Source of the DNA: JAICKM01 sp050998805
GTDB taxonomy: Bacteria > Chloroflexota > Chloroflexia > QHBQ01 > JAICKM01
NCBI GenBank assembly: GCA_050998805.1
Contig: JBPCPV010000006.1
Coordinates: forward strand, 80,907 to 144,906
Direction: 5' to 3'
Length of the DNA: 64,000 nucleotides
The translations under genes and the position numbers were made by a program. Numbering within the stretch: position 1 is the stretch's first letter; each line of letters starts with the position of its first letter. This document shows positions 18,345 through 25,234 of the stretch, one piece after another. The notes under the pieces were generated by a model. That model made no database searches. It saw only the letters and a program-made list of their open reading frames with translations, and was not told the DNA's origin.

Positions 18345-20005
18345 GACTCAAGGGCAGGAGATCCCCGACACCCACTCCGCAATCCGCAATCTGCAATCCC
18401 CACTCCGCACTCCGCACTTCGCACTCCTGGGCGTACCTGAGCCGGACAGCCGTGGTGCTGATCGCGCTGGCAGGGCTGAATACTCTGCTCGGATATGGGC
18501 GCGACATCCTGCTGGCGGCTTGGTATGGCGCGTCGCCACAAACCGATGCGTTTTTCGTCGGCAGCTATGTGCCGCTGCTCGTGCAGCAATTGGTGATAGT
18601 CGGCAGCCTCGTACCGGCCTTCCTGCCGGTACTGGCGCAGACCAGCACGCCCAGCCCCGACGGAGACGCCGAGCGCCGCCGCCTCGTCCGCGACATGAGC
18701 CTCGTCGCCTCTGGCATCGGCCTGCTGCTCGCCGCCGCCCTCTGGCTGGCCGCGCCGACCGTAGTCGGTCTGGTGGCCCCCGGTCTTGCCCCGGCCTCCG
18801 CCGGCCTCGCGGCGAGCGTCCTCCGCCTCAGCCTACCGATGGTGCTGTTCATCGCCCCGTCCGGCGTTCTCTCCGCCGCCCTCAACTACCAGGGCCGCTT
18901 CATCGCGCCCGCCCTCGCCGCCGCCGCCACAAACGCCTTCGTGGTCCTCTCCCTCGCCGTCTCCGGCCCCGCCAACGGCATCACCGCCGCCGCCATCGGC
19001 ATGAGCATCGGCGGCCTCTGCGGCCTGCTGGTGGCTGGCCGTCAGTGGTCAGCCGTCAGTGGTCAGCCGTCAGCCGTCAGCGGTTCGCACTCCGCACTCC
19101 GCACTCCGCACTCCGCAATCAAGCGCGTCTTCGCGTTGGCCGTGCCTCTGCTGGCGATGGTCGGCTTGGCGCAGTTCGTCGGGGTGGTCGAGAGGCAGAT
19201 CGGGTCGAGACTCGGGCCGGGGAGCCTGTCGCTGTTGGCCTATGCCATGAAGCTGAACCTGTTGCCGGTGATGATACTTGCGGGTACAGTCAGCACGGTG
19301 CTCTTTCCACGGCTGGCGCGTGAGGAGCAGGCTGAGGAGTTCAGCCGGTCACTGGGCCGGGGCATCAGCCAGGTGCTGACCTGGACGGTGCCGGCGTCCG
19401 CTTGGCTCCTGGTCTGTGCAGATCCTGCTCTGAGGCTGCTCTACCAACATGGCGTCTTCACCGAGGCCGACGGGCGTCAGTCAGCGCGGATTCTCGCGGC
19501 ATACGCGGTGGGGATCGTGCCGTTCGCCCTTCTACAAGTGCTGCCGCGTGCCTATCATGCCCGCCAAGACATGCTGAGGCCGCTCGGCCTCTACGCGCTC
19601 GGTGTTGGGGCCTACCTGGGGCTGGCACCTGCGCTCTCAGCTGCCTGGGGCGCTGTCGGGCTGGCAGCGGCGTTCAGTGCCTACAACTACTGCTCGCTCG
19701 GCCTGTTCGTTTGGGGGCTGCGCGGCCACCTCCGCGCGCAGGCAGGCGTGATCCTCGGCACACTGGGCCGCTCCGTCGCTGCCGGGCTGTTTATGGCCGC
19801 GGTCTGCTTTGGGCTACAGGCCGCCCTGCCGGGGCTTGCCGACGGTGGGCTGATCGGGCGGGCGGCGCTGGTCGCCCTGCTCGGCATCGGCGGCCTCGGT
19901 GCGTATGCGGCCAGCATGGCGCTGACTGCGGGTGGTCGGCTTCCGCGGACACGGCGGCACCGCGATCTACAGGAGACCAGCGATGCAACACTTCCTGGCC
20001 CCTGA
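18338..20005 (+). CDS. MurJ/MviN-like lipid flippase, invaded twice by repeats
   Basis: This 555-residue multi-pass protein belongs to the MOP superfamily. It has about 13-14 helices and the typical LGYGRDILLAAWYGAS start of MurJ-like proteins. It probably moves a lipid-linked sugar across the membrane; the upstream glycosyltransferase suggests a glycan other than, or besides, lipid II. Residues 11-30 and about 233-261 are repeat-derived (SALRTSHS-like, then SAVSGQPSAVSG and SALRTPHSA). Both fall outside the helices, one before the first helix and one in a loop. Its ATG follows GAGGGAGCACTC. A second MurJ-like gene is at 41173. Confidence 0.85.
   Translation: MLGLKGRRSPTPTPQSAICNPHSALRTSHSWAYLSRTAVVLIALAGLNTLLGYGRDILLAAWYGASPQTDAFFVGSYVPLLVQQLVIVGSLVPAFLPVLAQTSTPSPDGDAERRRLVRDMSLVASGIGLLLAAALWLAAPTVVGLVAPGLAPASAGLAASVLRLSLPMVLFIAPSGVLSAALNYQGRFIAPALAAAATNAFVVLSLAVSGPANGITAAAIGMSIGGLCGLLVAGRQWSAVSGQPSAVSGSHSALRTPHSAIKRVFALAVPLLAMVGLAQFVGVVERQIGSRLGPGSLSLLAYAMKLNLLPVMILAGTVSTVLFPRLAREEQAEEFSRSLGRGISQVLTWTVPASAWLLVCADPALRLLYQHGVFTEADGRQSARILAAYAVGIVPFALLQVLPRAYHARQDMLRPLGLYALGVGAYLGLAPALSAAWGAVGLAAAFSAYNYCSLGLFVWGLRGHLRAQAGVILGTLGRSVAAGLFMAAVCFGLQAALPGLADGGLIGRAALVALLGIGGLGAYAASMALTAGGRLPRTRRHRDLQETSDATLPGP
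18372..18427. repeat. Tandem ACTCCGC/AATCCGC repeat inside the MurJ-like gene, N-terminal copy
   Basis: Seven to eight units of 7 bases (ACTCCGC, AATCCGC and variants) encode residues 11-30 of the flippase. Confidence 0.85.
19038..19120. repeat. Compound tandem repeat inside the MurJ-like gene
   Basis: A block of CAGTGGT and CAGCCGT units is followed directly by four ACTCCGC units. Two repeat families are thus fused at one site, adding about 28 codons in frame. Confidence 0.85.
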
Positions 20006-20996
20006 GACGATCGCGCGCATCGGCGAGCGGCTCGGCGTTCGTGTCAAGCTGGAGCCGGAGTTCGGCTATGTCGGGCGGATACTGCGCGCAGACGGCACAG
20101 TGAGCTACTTCCGAAACACGAACTTCGACCTCAACGGCCAAGGCGCGTCGGAGATCGCCCGCGACAAAGCCTACGCATCGTATTTCATGTCCCGGCTCGG
20201 CTACCCGGTGCCCGAAGGTCGCACCTTCTTCTCGCCGCCGATGCTCCGTTGGTCGGGGGCGAAGCGCGGCCTTGATGCCGCCTACGCATACGCCCGCGAA
20301 CTCGGCTTCCCGGTGATCGTCAAGCCAAACTCCGGCAGCCAGGGACGGGCCGTCGCCCGTGTCTGGAACCGGCGGGAGTTGGAGCGCGCTCTGCGCGTCG
20401 TCTTCGTCGGCGAGTGCGACAATGTGGCCCTGGTGCAGCGCCCGGCACCAGGCGAGGACTATCGGATCGTGGTATTGGACGGGGCCGTGGTCTGCGCTTA
20501 CAGACGCGCGCCGCTCTCGGTCATCGGCGACGGCAAGGCATCGATCCGCGCGCTGCTCGAACAGAAGCATGCTGCCTACACCGCATCGGGTCGCGACACT
20601 ACTATCCCGTTGGACGACTTCCGCATCCCGATGCGCCTGGCGCGGCTCGGCCTAAGCCCCGGCTCGATACCCGCGCCCGACGAGCGGGTTGTGCTGATGG
20701 ACAACGCCAACCTCTCGACCGGCGGCGAGGCGACCGACGTGAGCGGGGCCATCCACCCAGCCTACCGCGCGCTCGCGGTCTCCCTCACGCGCGACATGGG
20801 GCTGCGATACTGCGGCGTAGACATCCTCGCCGCCGCCCCTATCGAGCAAGCCCCCGGCCCTTATGTCGTCCTCGAAGTCAACCCTGCCCCCGGCCTGGAC
20901 CACTACGCCCAGCTCGGTCCGAACCAGGAGGCGGTTGTCGAGGCAATGTATGAGCAGATTCTACTGGCGATTTTGCACCGGCCCCACTCGGTCTAG
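19983..20996 (+). CDS. ATP-grasp ligase, cyanophycin synthetase-like
   Basis: This 337-residue ATP-grasp protein has the lysine/glycine-loop VIVKPNSGSQGRAVAR, EDYRIVVLDGAVVCAYRR, and the metal-binding VLEVNPAPGLDHY near the end. These match the cyanophycin synthetase/RimK-like branch, which joins an amine to a carboxylate with ATP hydrolysis. The Mur-ligase domain of cyanophycin synthetase is missing, so cyanophycin production is unlikely. The ATG at 19983 follows ACAGGAGACCAGCG and lies inside the 3' end of the flippase gene, indicating coupling. It may add an amino acid to the glycan or lipid made by this operon. Confidence 0.75.
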   Translation: MQHFLAPETIARIGERLGVRVKLEPEFGYVGRILRADGTVSYFRNTNFDLNGQGASEIARDKAYASYFMSRLGYPVPEGRTFFSPPMLRWSGAKRGLDAAYAYARELGFPVIVKPNSGSQGRAVARVWNRRELERALRVVFVGECDNVALVQRPAPGEDYRIVVLDGAVVCAYRRAPLSVIGDGKASIRALLEQKHAAYTASGRDTTIPLDDFRIPMRLARLGLSPGSIPAPDERVVLMDNANLSTGGEATDVSGAIHPAYRALAVSLTRDMGLRYCGVDILAAAPIEQAPGPYVVLEVNPAPGLDHYAQLGPNQEAVVEAMYEQILLAILHRPHSV

Positions 20997-21015
20997 CTCT
21001 GAAAGCTGCAAGCTG

Positions 21016-21423
21016 TCAGCGCCAGTCGGCGATTACGGCTCGCTGTACGACGATCGGCATATCGGGGTCGCCGCTGGTCGGTACAAGGGCGACTGCCTCG
21101 CGCCCGAACCAGGCAACGATGCCGACCATCTCCTCGCCACTCTCAAGCACAAGCGTGACCGGCTCCTGAGCGTGTTGGCTGTCGGCCAGGAAGCCGGTGA
21201 GCCGCTTACGGAACATCTCGCGGCGCGTGGTAAGCGCATTAAGCGGAACTTCGAAATAGGCCGCCAGCTTGGCGAGCGCCGCGTCGTCTTCGCCCATCCG
21301 CCGGTGCTTGACTTCGAGCAAATGCACATCTTTGGAGGAAATACCTGTGGCCTCGGCAATCTCCCACGGGGTGACGCCGCCTTTGACGGCGCGCATGAAC
21401 TTCAAGTAGTCGCTAAGGCTCAT
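21016..21423 (-). CDS. HTH plus Sm/Hfq-like domain protein, short member
   Basis: Residues 1-62 form an XRE-like HTH (VTPWEIAEATGISSKDVHLL, then EDDAALAKLAAYFEVPLNAL). Residues 86-135 look like an Sm fold: TLVLESGEEMVGIVAWFGRE resembles the Sm1 pattern (short strand, [NS]G turn, hxGxhxxF), and PIVVQRAVIADW resembles the Sm2 segment (Hfq QMVYKHAIST). Its ATG overlaps the stop of the longer relative (ATGA at 21420-21423), so they are translationally coupled. The HTH is reasonably clear and the Sm call is an inference from pattern. The likely role is nucleic-acid binding and regulation. Confidence 0.6.
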   Translation of the reverse strand: MSLSDYLKFMRAVKGGVTPWEIAEATGISSKDVHLLEVKHRRMGEDDAALAKLAAYFEVPLNALTTRREMFRKRLTGFLADSQHAQEPVTLVLESGEEMVGIVAWFGREAVALVPTSGDPDMPIVVQRAVIADWR

Positions 21424-22505
21424 TTCGCGTCCTCTGGGCTCTTGGCGGCGGCTTCGGCGGCTGCCGCCTTCTTCGTCTTGCGCGGGGCGCGCGGCTTGGG
21501 GGCCGGGGCCGTCTCCGCGGCCGGTGCCTCTGCGGCGGTTGGTGACGCCGCTTCGGGGGCAGCGAATTCAGGCGCGCCGCTACCTGGGAAGGGGGCGATG
21601 TCTTTGGGCTCGGCGAAAGGCTTCGCAGTGGTGGGAGCCGTGCCGTCGCCGGGGCTGATCCGATGGTAGTAGGCCACTGCCAGCTTGCGTAGCACGATCT
21701 GTTCAGCGCCACGTGGTGTATCATGCTCGAGGGTGAGAGTGTAGGGCGTGAAATCAACGATCCGTCCCTCGAACGCCTGGCCGTTGAACAACGCCACCCG
21801 GAAAGCCGAGCCGAGCTCGCGCTGCTCGGCCAAATAGACGGCTTCGCGGTCATCTTTCAGGCCCGGCCACTGTCCGAAGTGGACTTTGGCCGGCGGGGCC
21901 TGAGCGAGTGCGTCTTCGCGGAGCTTCTTGATCCATTCACGGGCATCGAAGCGGGTGATCTCGGCCATGCCCCGCCCGAACTCGGTCTCGATTTCGGCTG
22001 TGCTGCGGTTGAGGCGGGCGGCGAGGCGCATGACTTCGGTGATCTGGCCGTCAGTGGCCGGCATGATCACCGGCTCCCGGCGGCTTGGGCCGGGACGCGG
22101 CGGGCGTCCCCCGTCATTCATGGGCTGGCGCGGCGGTCGGTCCCCTGCCGGTGGGCCGCCGTAAGGGGCTGGCGGCTGGTAGGGCCGGGGAGCTACAGAG
22201 CCAGGCGTCTGGGCTACAGCCTGCGGTGCCTGTGCCGTCGTCGCGTCGCCCTGGGCCGCGGCCGGCTGGTACGCCGCCGTGCTCGCCGCCCCGGCTTCGG
22301 CGGGCGGAGCCTCCACCGACGGCGGGGGCACGAGTTCGCCCGGCTTCACCCAGAGCACCTTGCTCAAGACCTTGAGATGGTTAGGCGAGATCTCCTCCAG
22401 GTTTGCTTCGTAGCTCTCCAAGACGCGCACGGCGATACCGGTGCGGGCGCTTAACTGAGCCAGAGTGAAGCTCTTGCGCTCACGGACTTGCTTCAAACGG
22501 TTCAC
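21420..22505 (-). CDS. HTH, Q-motif and Sm/Hfq-like multi-domain protein
   Basis: This 361-residue protein has four visible parts: an XRE HTH (about 12-57, AQLSARTGIAVRVLESYEAN); a Pro/Ala/Gln-rich linker (58-150); a short helical domain at 153-197 of the kind found at the end of phage recombination and ssDNA-binding proteins (QITEVMRLAARLN, then ITRFDAREWIKKLRE); and an Hfq-like segment at 235-284. In that segment VALFNGQAFEGRIVDFTPYT aligns with the Hfq Sm1 motif and QIVLRKLAVAYY with Hfq QMVYKHAIST. An Ala/Lys/Pro-rich basic tail follows. A GTG start lies after AAAGGAGTCGAAGC. TTGCGG-N17-TATAAT lies upstream (TATAAT at 22554-22559). Confidence 0.65.
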   Translation of the reverse strand: MNRLKQVRERKSFTLAQLSARTGIAVRVLESYEANLEEISPNHLKVLSKVLWVKPGELVPPPSVEAPPAEAGAASTAAYQPAAAQGDATTAQAPQAVAQTPGSVAPRPYQPPAPYGGPPAGDRPPRQPMNDGGRPPRPGPSRREPVIMPATDGQITEVMRLAARLNRSTAEIETEFGRGMAEITRFDAREWIKKLREDALAQAPPAKVHFGQWPGLKDDREAVYLAEQRELGSAFRVALFNGQAFEGRIVDFTPYTLTLEHDTPRGAEQIVLRKLAVAYYHRISPGDGTAPTTAKPFAEPKDIAPFPGSGAPEFAAPEAASPTAAEAPAAETAPAPKPRAPRKTKKAAAAEAAAKSPEDAK

Positions 22506-22620
22506 GCTTCGACTCCTTTACTAGTTGCCTTTTAGGTGTGGCTACACAGGCGCATTATACCCCATACCGCAATCGACCGCAATATCCGACTGTGCGTATG
22601 CTGTAGTGTCCAGTATATGG

Positions 22621-22632
22621 TATCATGGGCGC
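22621..22632 (+). promoter_or_regulatory. -10 box directly before a leaderless start
   Basis: TATCAT (22621-22626) is followed by GGGCGC and then the ATG at 22633. The 6-base gap places the transcription start at or next to the start codon. The -35 match is weak. Confidence 0.5.
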
Positions 22633-25179
22633 ATGTTGACCGACCGGTACCGCCATCCAGTGACGTTCCTGCTGCTCCTCGCACTTGGGCTGCTCGCCGT
22701 GGGGCTGTTGAGCCTGCGGCTTGCGTCGCTCGGCCCTCTCAGCTTCGCGCCCGACGATCCGACCATCGGGGCGGACGGCTTCTACCCGCCCGAAACCCCG
22801 ACAGGCGGAGTCCGGTTCCGCTGGAGCCGCCCCGAGGCCGGCTTTCTGCTGCCTGCGCTTGCCGCCCGACAGAGCTATGCCGTCGAACTCGCGGCCCCAC
22901 GCCCGGCGGGAGTGCCGCAACCGGAAGGCATCAGCCTTACAGCGAACGGCACGAGCGCACATATCGTGCCCAGCGCAGGCTTCGCCACATACACAATAAC
23001 GGCGGATAGCCAAATCGGGTTGCAAAACTCACTGGCGCTTATCGCCGCAGGCTTCACAGATAGCTTCTATCCCTCGGCACACGACTCACGCCTGCTGATG
23101 CTCGCTGTGCGTCGGGTGAGCGTGCTACCTGTGGCTGGGCCGTTCGGCCTGTTCTGGCCGGCACCCTTGCCCGGCATCGCGGCGCTGCTGATCCCGGCGC
23201 TGGCCTTCGCGGTGGCGCGGCGCGGCTGGGGGCTGCTCGCCGCCTTCGCATCGGCGCTGCTGGTAGGCATCGGCTTTTGGGCCGTCCCACCCCCCCTGCT
23301 CCCGGCTGCGACGGCGTTAGTGGCTGCTTTTCTGGCGATATGTGCCGCAGCGTTGCTTTTGCTCCAAAGCGGACCGACTCTTGAGGAGCGCCTCAGCGCG
23401 CTCTTGTCGCACCCGCGCCGGGGCCGCGCAGCCGAGTGGGTCGGGCTAACCGCTATCTTCGCGGGCCTGGCACTGGTCGCCACATGGCCTCTGACGACGA
23501 GGCTAGGCGATGCGGTGCCTGGGCCGCCGGGGGACAACTTCGCTTTCCTGTACAAGATATGGTGGGTGCGGACGGCGCTCGGCAGCGGCGCTAACCTCTT
23601 CAACGACCCGCATGTCTTCTTCCCTTTCGGCTTCAACTTCGGGCGCGGAGAGCCGACGCTGCCGAACACCCTGCCGGGGGCGGCGCTTGCGGCGTTTTTC
23701 GGGGATGCTGCGGGCTACAACCTTGTGCTGCTCGCTGGCTTCGTACTGTCGGGGCTGGCGACCTATGCGCTGGCACGCGAGGTCGGCTGCGGGCGAGGCG
23801 GGGCGCTCATCGCTGGCGTGGTCTTCATGCTCGCGCCCTACCGGCTGGCGCAGGCGAGCGGCCACCTCCAGATCGCCGCCACCCAGTGGCTGCCGCTCAC
23901 GCTGCTCTTCGCGGAGCGAGCGTTGCGGCGCGGATGGCGCTGGGCTGCCTTTGCCGGCCTCTGTTACGGGCTGAACGCGCTCACCGCCTGGTACTACGCG
24001 ATCATCGGCGGCGCGATGCTCGGCGTCTACATGCTCGTGCGCCTTTGGCAGGAACGCACAACCCTCAGGGCGCGTGCCCCCGGCACTGTCATTCTTCGCT
24101 GCACTCAGAATCTCAAGGCGTTCCTTGCCTTCGCCGTCGTAGCCAGTCTGGTGACGCTGCCTGGGCTGGTGGTCGCCCTCGGTGCCGCCGGGGAAGCCCC
24201 ATTGACCCACTCCGCGAAGGCCGCCGATGAGAACTCGGCCAGCCTCGCCGACTACCTTGTGCCGAACGAGCTACAGCCGCTCTGGGGCATGGCAGCTATG
24301 AAGGTCAAAGCCAGCGAGAACCCAATCGAGAGCGTGCTTTATCTGGGTGTGCCGGCGCTGCTGCTGGCGGGCGTCGCGCTGCTGGGCAAGCGTCGGAGGG
24401 CGTGGGCGTGGGCGGCGGCTGGCGTCGTCTGCCTGGTTCTGTCTCTCGGCCTGACGCTGCGGGTGCTGCCCGGCGAGGCGGTCACGCTCGGCGGCACGCC
24501 GATGCCGATGCCCGCCCGCCTGCTGTTCGACTACGTGCCCGGCTTCAACAGCCTGCGTGCCTATGCCCGCTTCGGGGGCGCGGTCGCGTTGGCGGTCGCG
24601 GTGCTCTCGGGCATCGGCGCGACACGGCTGGCCCGCAGCACACGCATGGGACGCGGGCGTATCGCGCTGACCACCGGGCTGCTCGGCTTCGTGCTGCTCG
24701 ACCTCTGGAGCGCGCCGAACGCCTGGGGGCTGACCGCCGTGGCGCCTGACGCTGTCTCTGGTTGGCTCTCATCGCAGTCGGACGGAGGTGCCGTCATGCG
24801 CCTGCCCCTGACCGCAGCCATCTCGGGGCCGCCGCTCTACGCGGGCACCGCCTATGGGCACCCTCTGGCCTACGGCTATGAGACGTTCGAGCCGCCTGCG
24901 TTCAGCGCGGCCCGCCCGGTGCTCGCCCACTTCCCCAGCAAGCCGGCGTTCGACCTGCTGAGGATCTGGGGCGTGCGCTACGTCGTCGTCGCCGCGAGCA
25001 GCTACGGCCCCGACTGGCAATCCACCCGCACCTACTTCGACGGCCTGCCCGACTGGTCGCGGGTCTACCAGGCCCCCCAGCCGGTCAGATACCAGGCCCC
25101 CTTCTGGCTCGGCGACATCCAGCCCGATTTCCGTGACGCCTTCGCCCCAGATGAGATGGTGGTCTACCGGCTCAGGTAA
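22633..25179 (+). CDS. Large GT-C/YfhO-like membrane protein
   Basis: This 848-residue multi-pass protein starts with a hydrophobic helix at about 8-30 and an extracellular beta-rich region. The GT-C part includes a GDNFAFLYKIWWVRTAL segment, FFPFGFNFGRGEPTL, and an APYRLAQASGHLQ motif. A soluble C-terminal region ends with RIWGVRYVVVAASS. It resembles the gene at 25235, which is convergent. In-frame residues VILRCTQN (24087-24118) come from a dispersed palindromic repeat. The ATG at 22633 was chosen because of the -10 box 6 bases before it; no SD is visible. Likely a membrane glycosyltransferase; substrate unknown. Confidence 0.7.
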   Translation: MLTDRYRHPVTFLLLLALGLLAVGLLSLRLASLGPLSFAPDDPTIGADGFYPPETPTGGVRFRWSRPEAGFLLPALAARQSYAVELAAPRPAGVPQPEGISLTANGTSAHIVPSAGFATYTITADSQIGLQNSLALIAAGFTDSFYPSAHDSRLLMLAVRRVSVLPVAGPFGLFWPAPLPGIAALLIPALAFAVARRGWGLLAAFASALLVGIGFWAVPPPLLPAATALVAAFLAICAAALLLLQSGPTLEERLSALLSHPRRGRAAEWVGLTAIFAGLALVATWPLTTRLGDAVPGPPGDNFAFLYKIWWVRTALGSGANLFNDPHVFFPFGFNFGRGEPTLPNTLPGAALAAFFGDAAGYNLVLLAGFVLSGLATYALAREVGCGRGGALIAGVVFMLAPYRLAQASGHLQIAATQWLPLTLLFAERALRRGWRWAAFAGLCYGLNALTAWYYAIIGGAMLGVYMLVRLWQERTTLRARAPGTVILRCTQNLKAFLAFAVVASLVTLPGLVVALGAAGEAPLTHSAKAADENSASLADYLVPNELQPLWGMAAMKVKASENPIESVLYLGVPALLLAGVALLGKRRRAWAWAAAGVVCLVLSLGLTLRVLPGEAVTLGGTPMPMPARLLFDYVPGFNSLRAYARFGGAVALAVAVLSGIGATRLARSTRMGRGRIALTTGLLGFVLLDLWSAPNAWGLTAVAPDAVSGWLSSQSDGGAVMRLPLTAAISGPPLYAGTAYGHPLAYGYETFEPPAFSAARPVLAHFPSKPAFDLLRIWGVRYVVVAASSYGPDWQSTRTYFDGLPDWSRVYQAPQPVRYQAPFWLGDIQPDFRDAFAPDEMVVYRLR
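24087..24118. repeat. Palindromic CATTCT..AGAAT repeat inside a gene
   Basis: TGTCATTCTTCGCTGCACTC, then AGAATCTC, encodes VILRCTQN in frame. At 47244-47275 the centre is inverted: TGTCATTCTGAGAGCAGCG, then AAGAATCCC. Confidence 0.7.
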
Positions 25180-25186
25180 GTGCGCT

Positions 25187-25214
25187 ATCATTTTCCCCAT
25201 GTGGGAAGAATGAT
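25187..25214. terminator. Hairpin between convergent genes
   Basis: ATCATTTTCCCC and GGGAAGAATGAT pair with one bulge around CATGT. It lies just after the 22633 gene and before the end of the convergent gene, a likely bidirectional terminator. Confidence 0.45.
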
Positions 25215-25234
25215 CACCATCGGCTCGATGTAGC

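Noticed and set aside
10491..19120. Tandem repeats considered as CRISPR arrays
   Set aside because: Units are 7-9 bases with no unique spacers, lie within genes, and no cas gene is present.
18338..20005. MurJ-like gene as a pseudogene because of inserted repeats
   Set aside because: Both tracts keep the frame and lie outside the helices; helix count and family motifs are complete.
19983..20996. Cyanophycin synthetase
   Set aside because: Only the ATP-grasp part is present; the Mur-ligase-like domain needed for cyanophycin synthesis is missing.
21420..22505. Plain phage repressor or RodZ-like protein
   Set aside because: An XRE domain is present, but no membrane helix or RodZ beta domain, and the C-terminal segment fits an Sm pattern better than a repressor peptidase domain.
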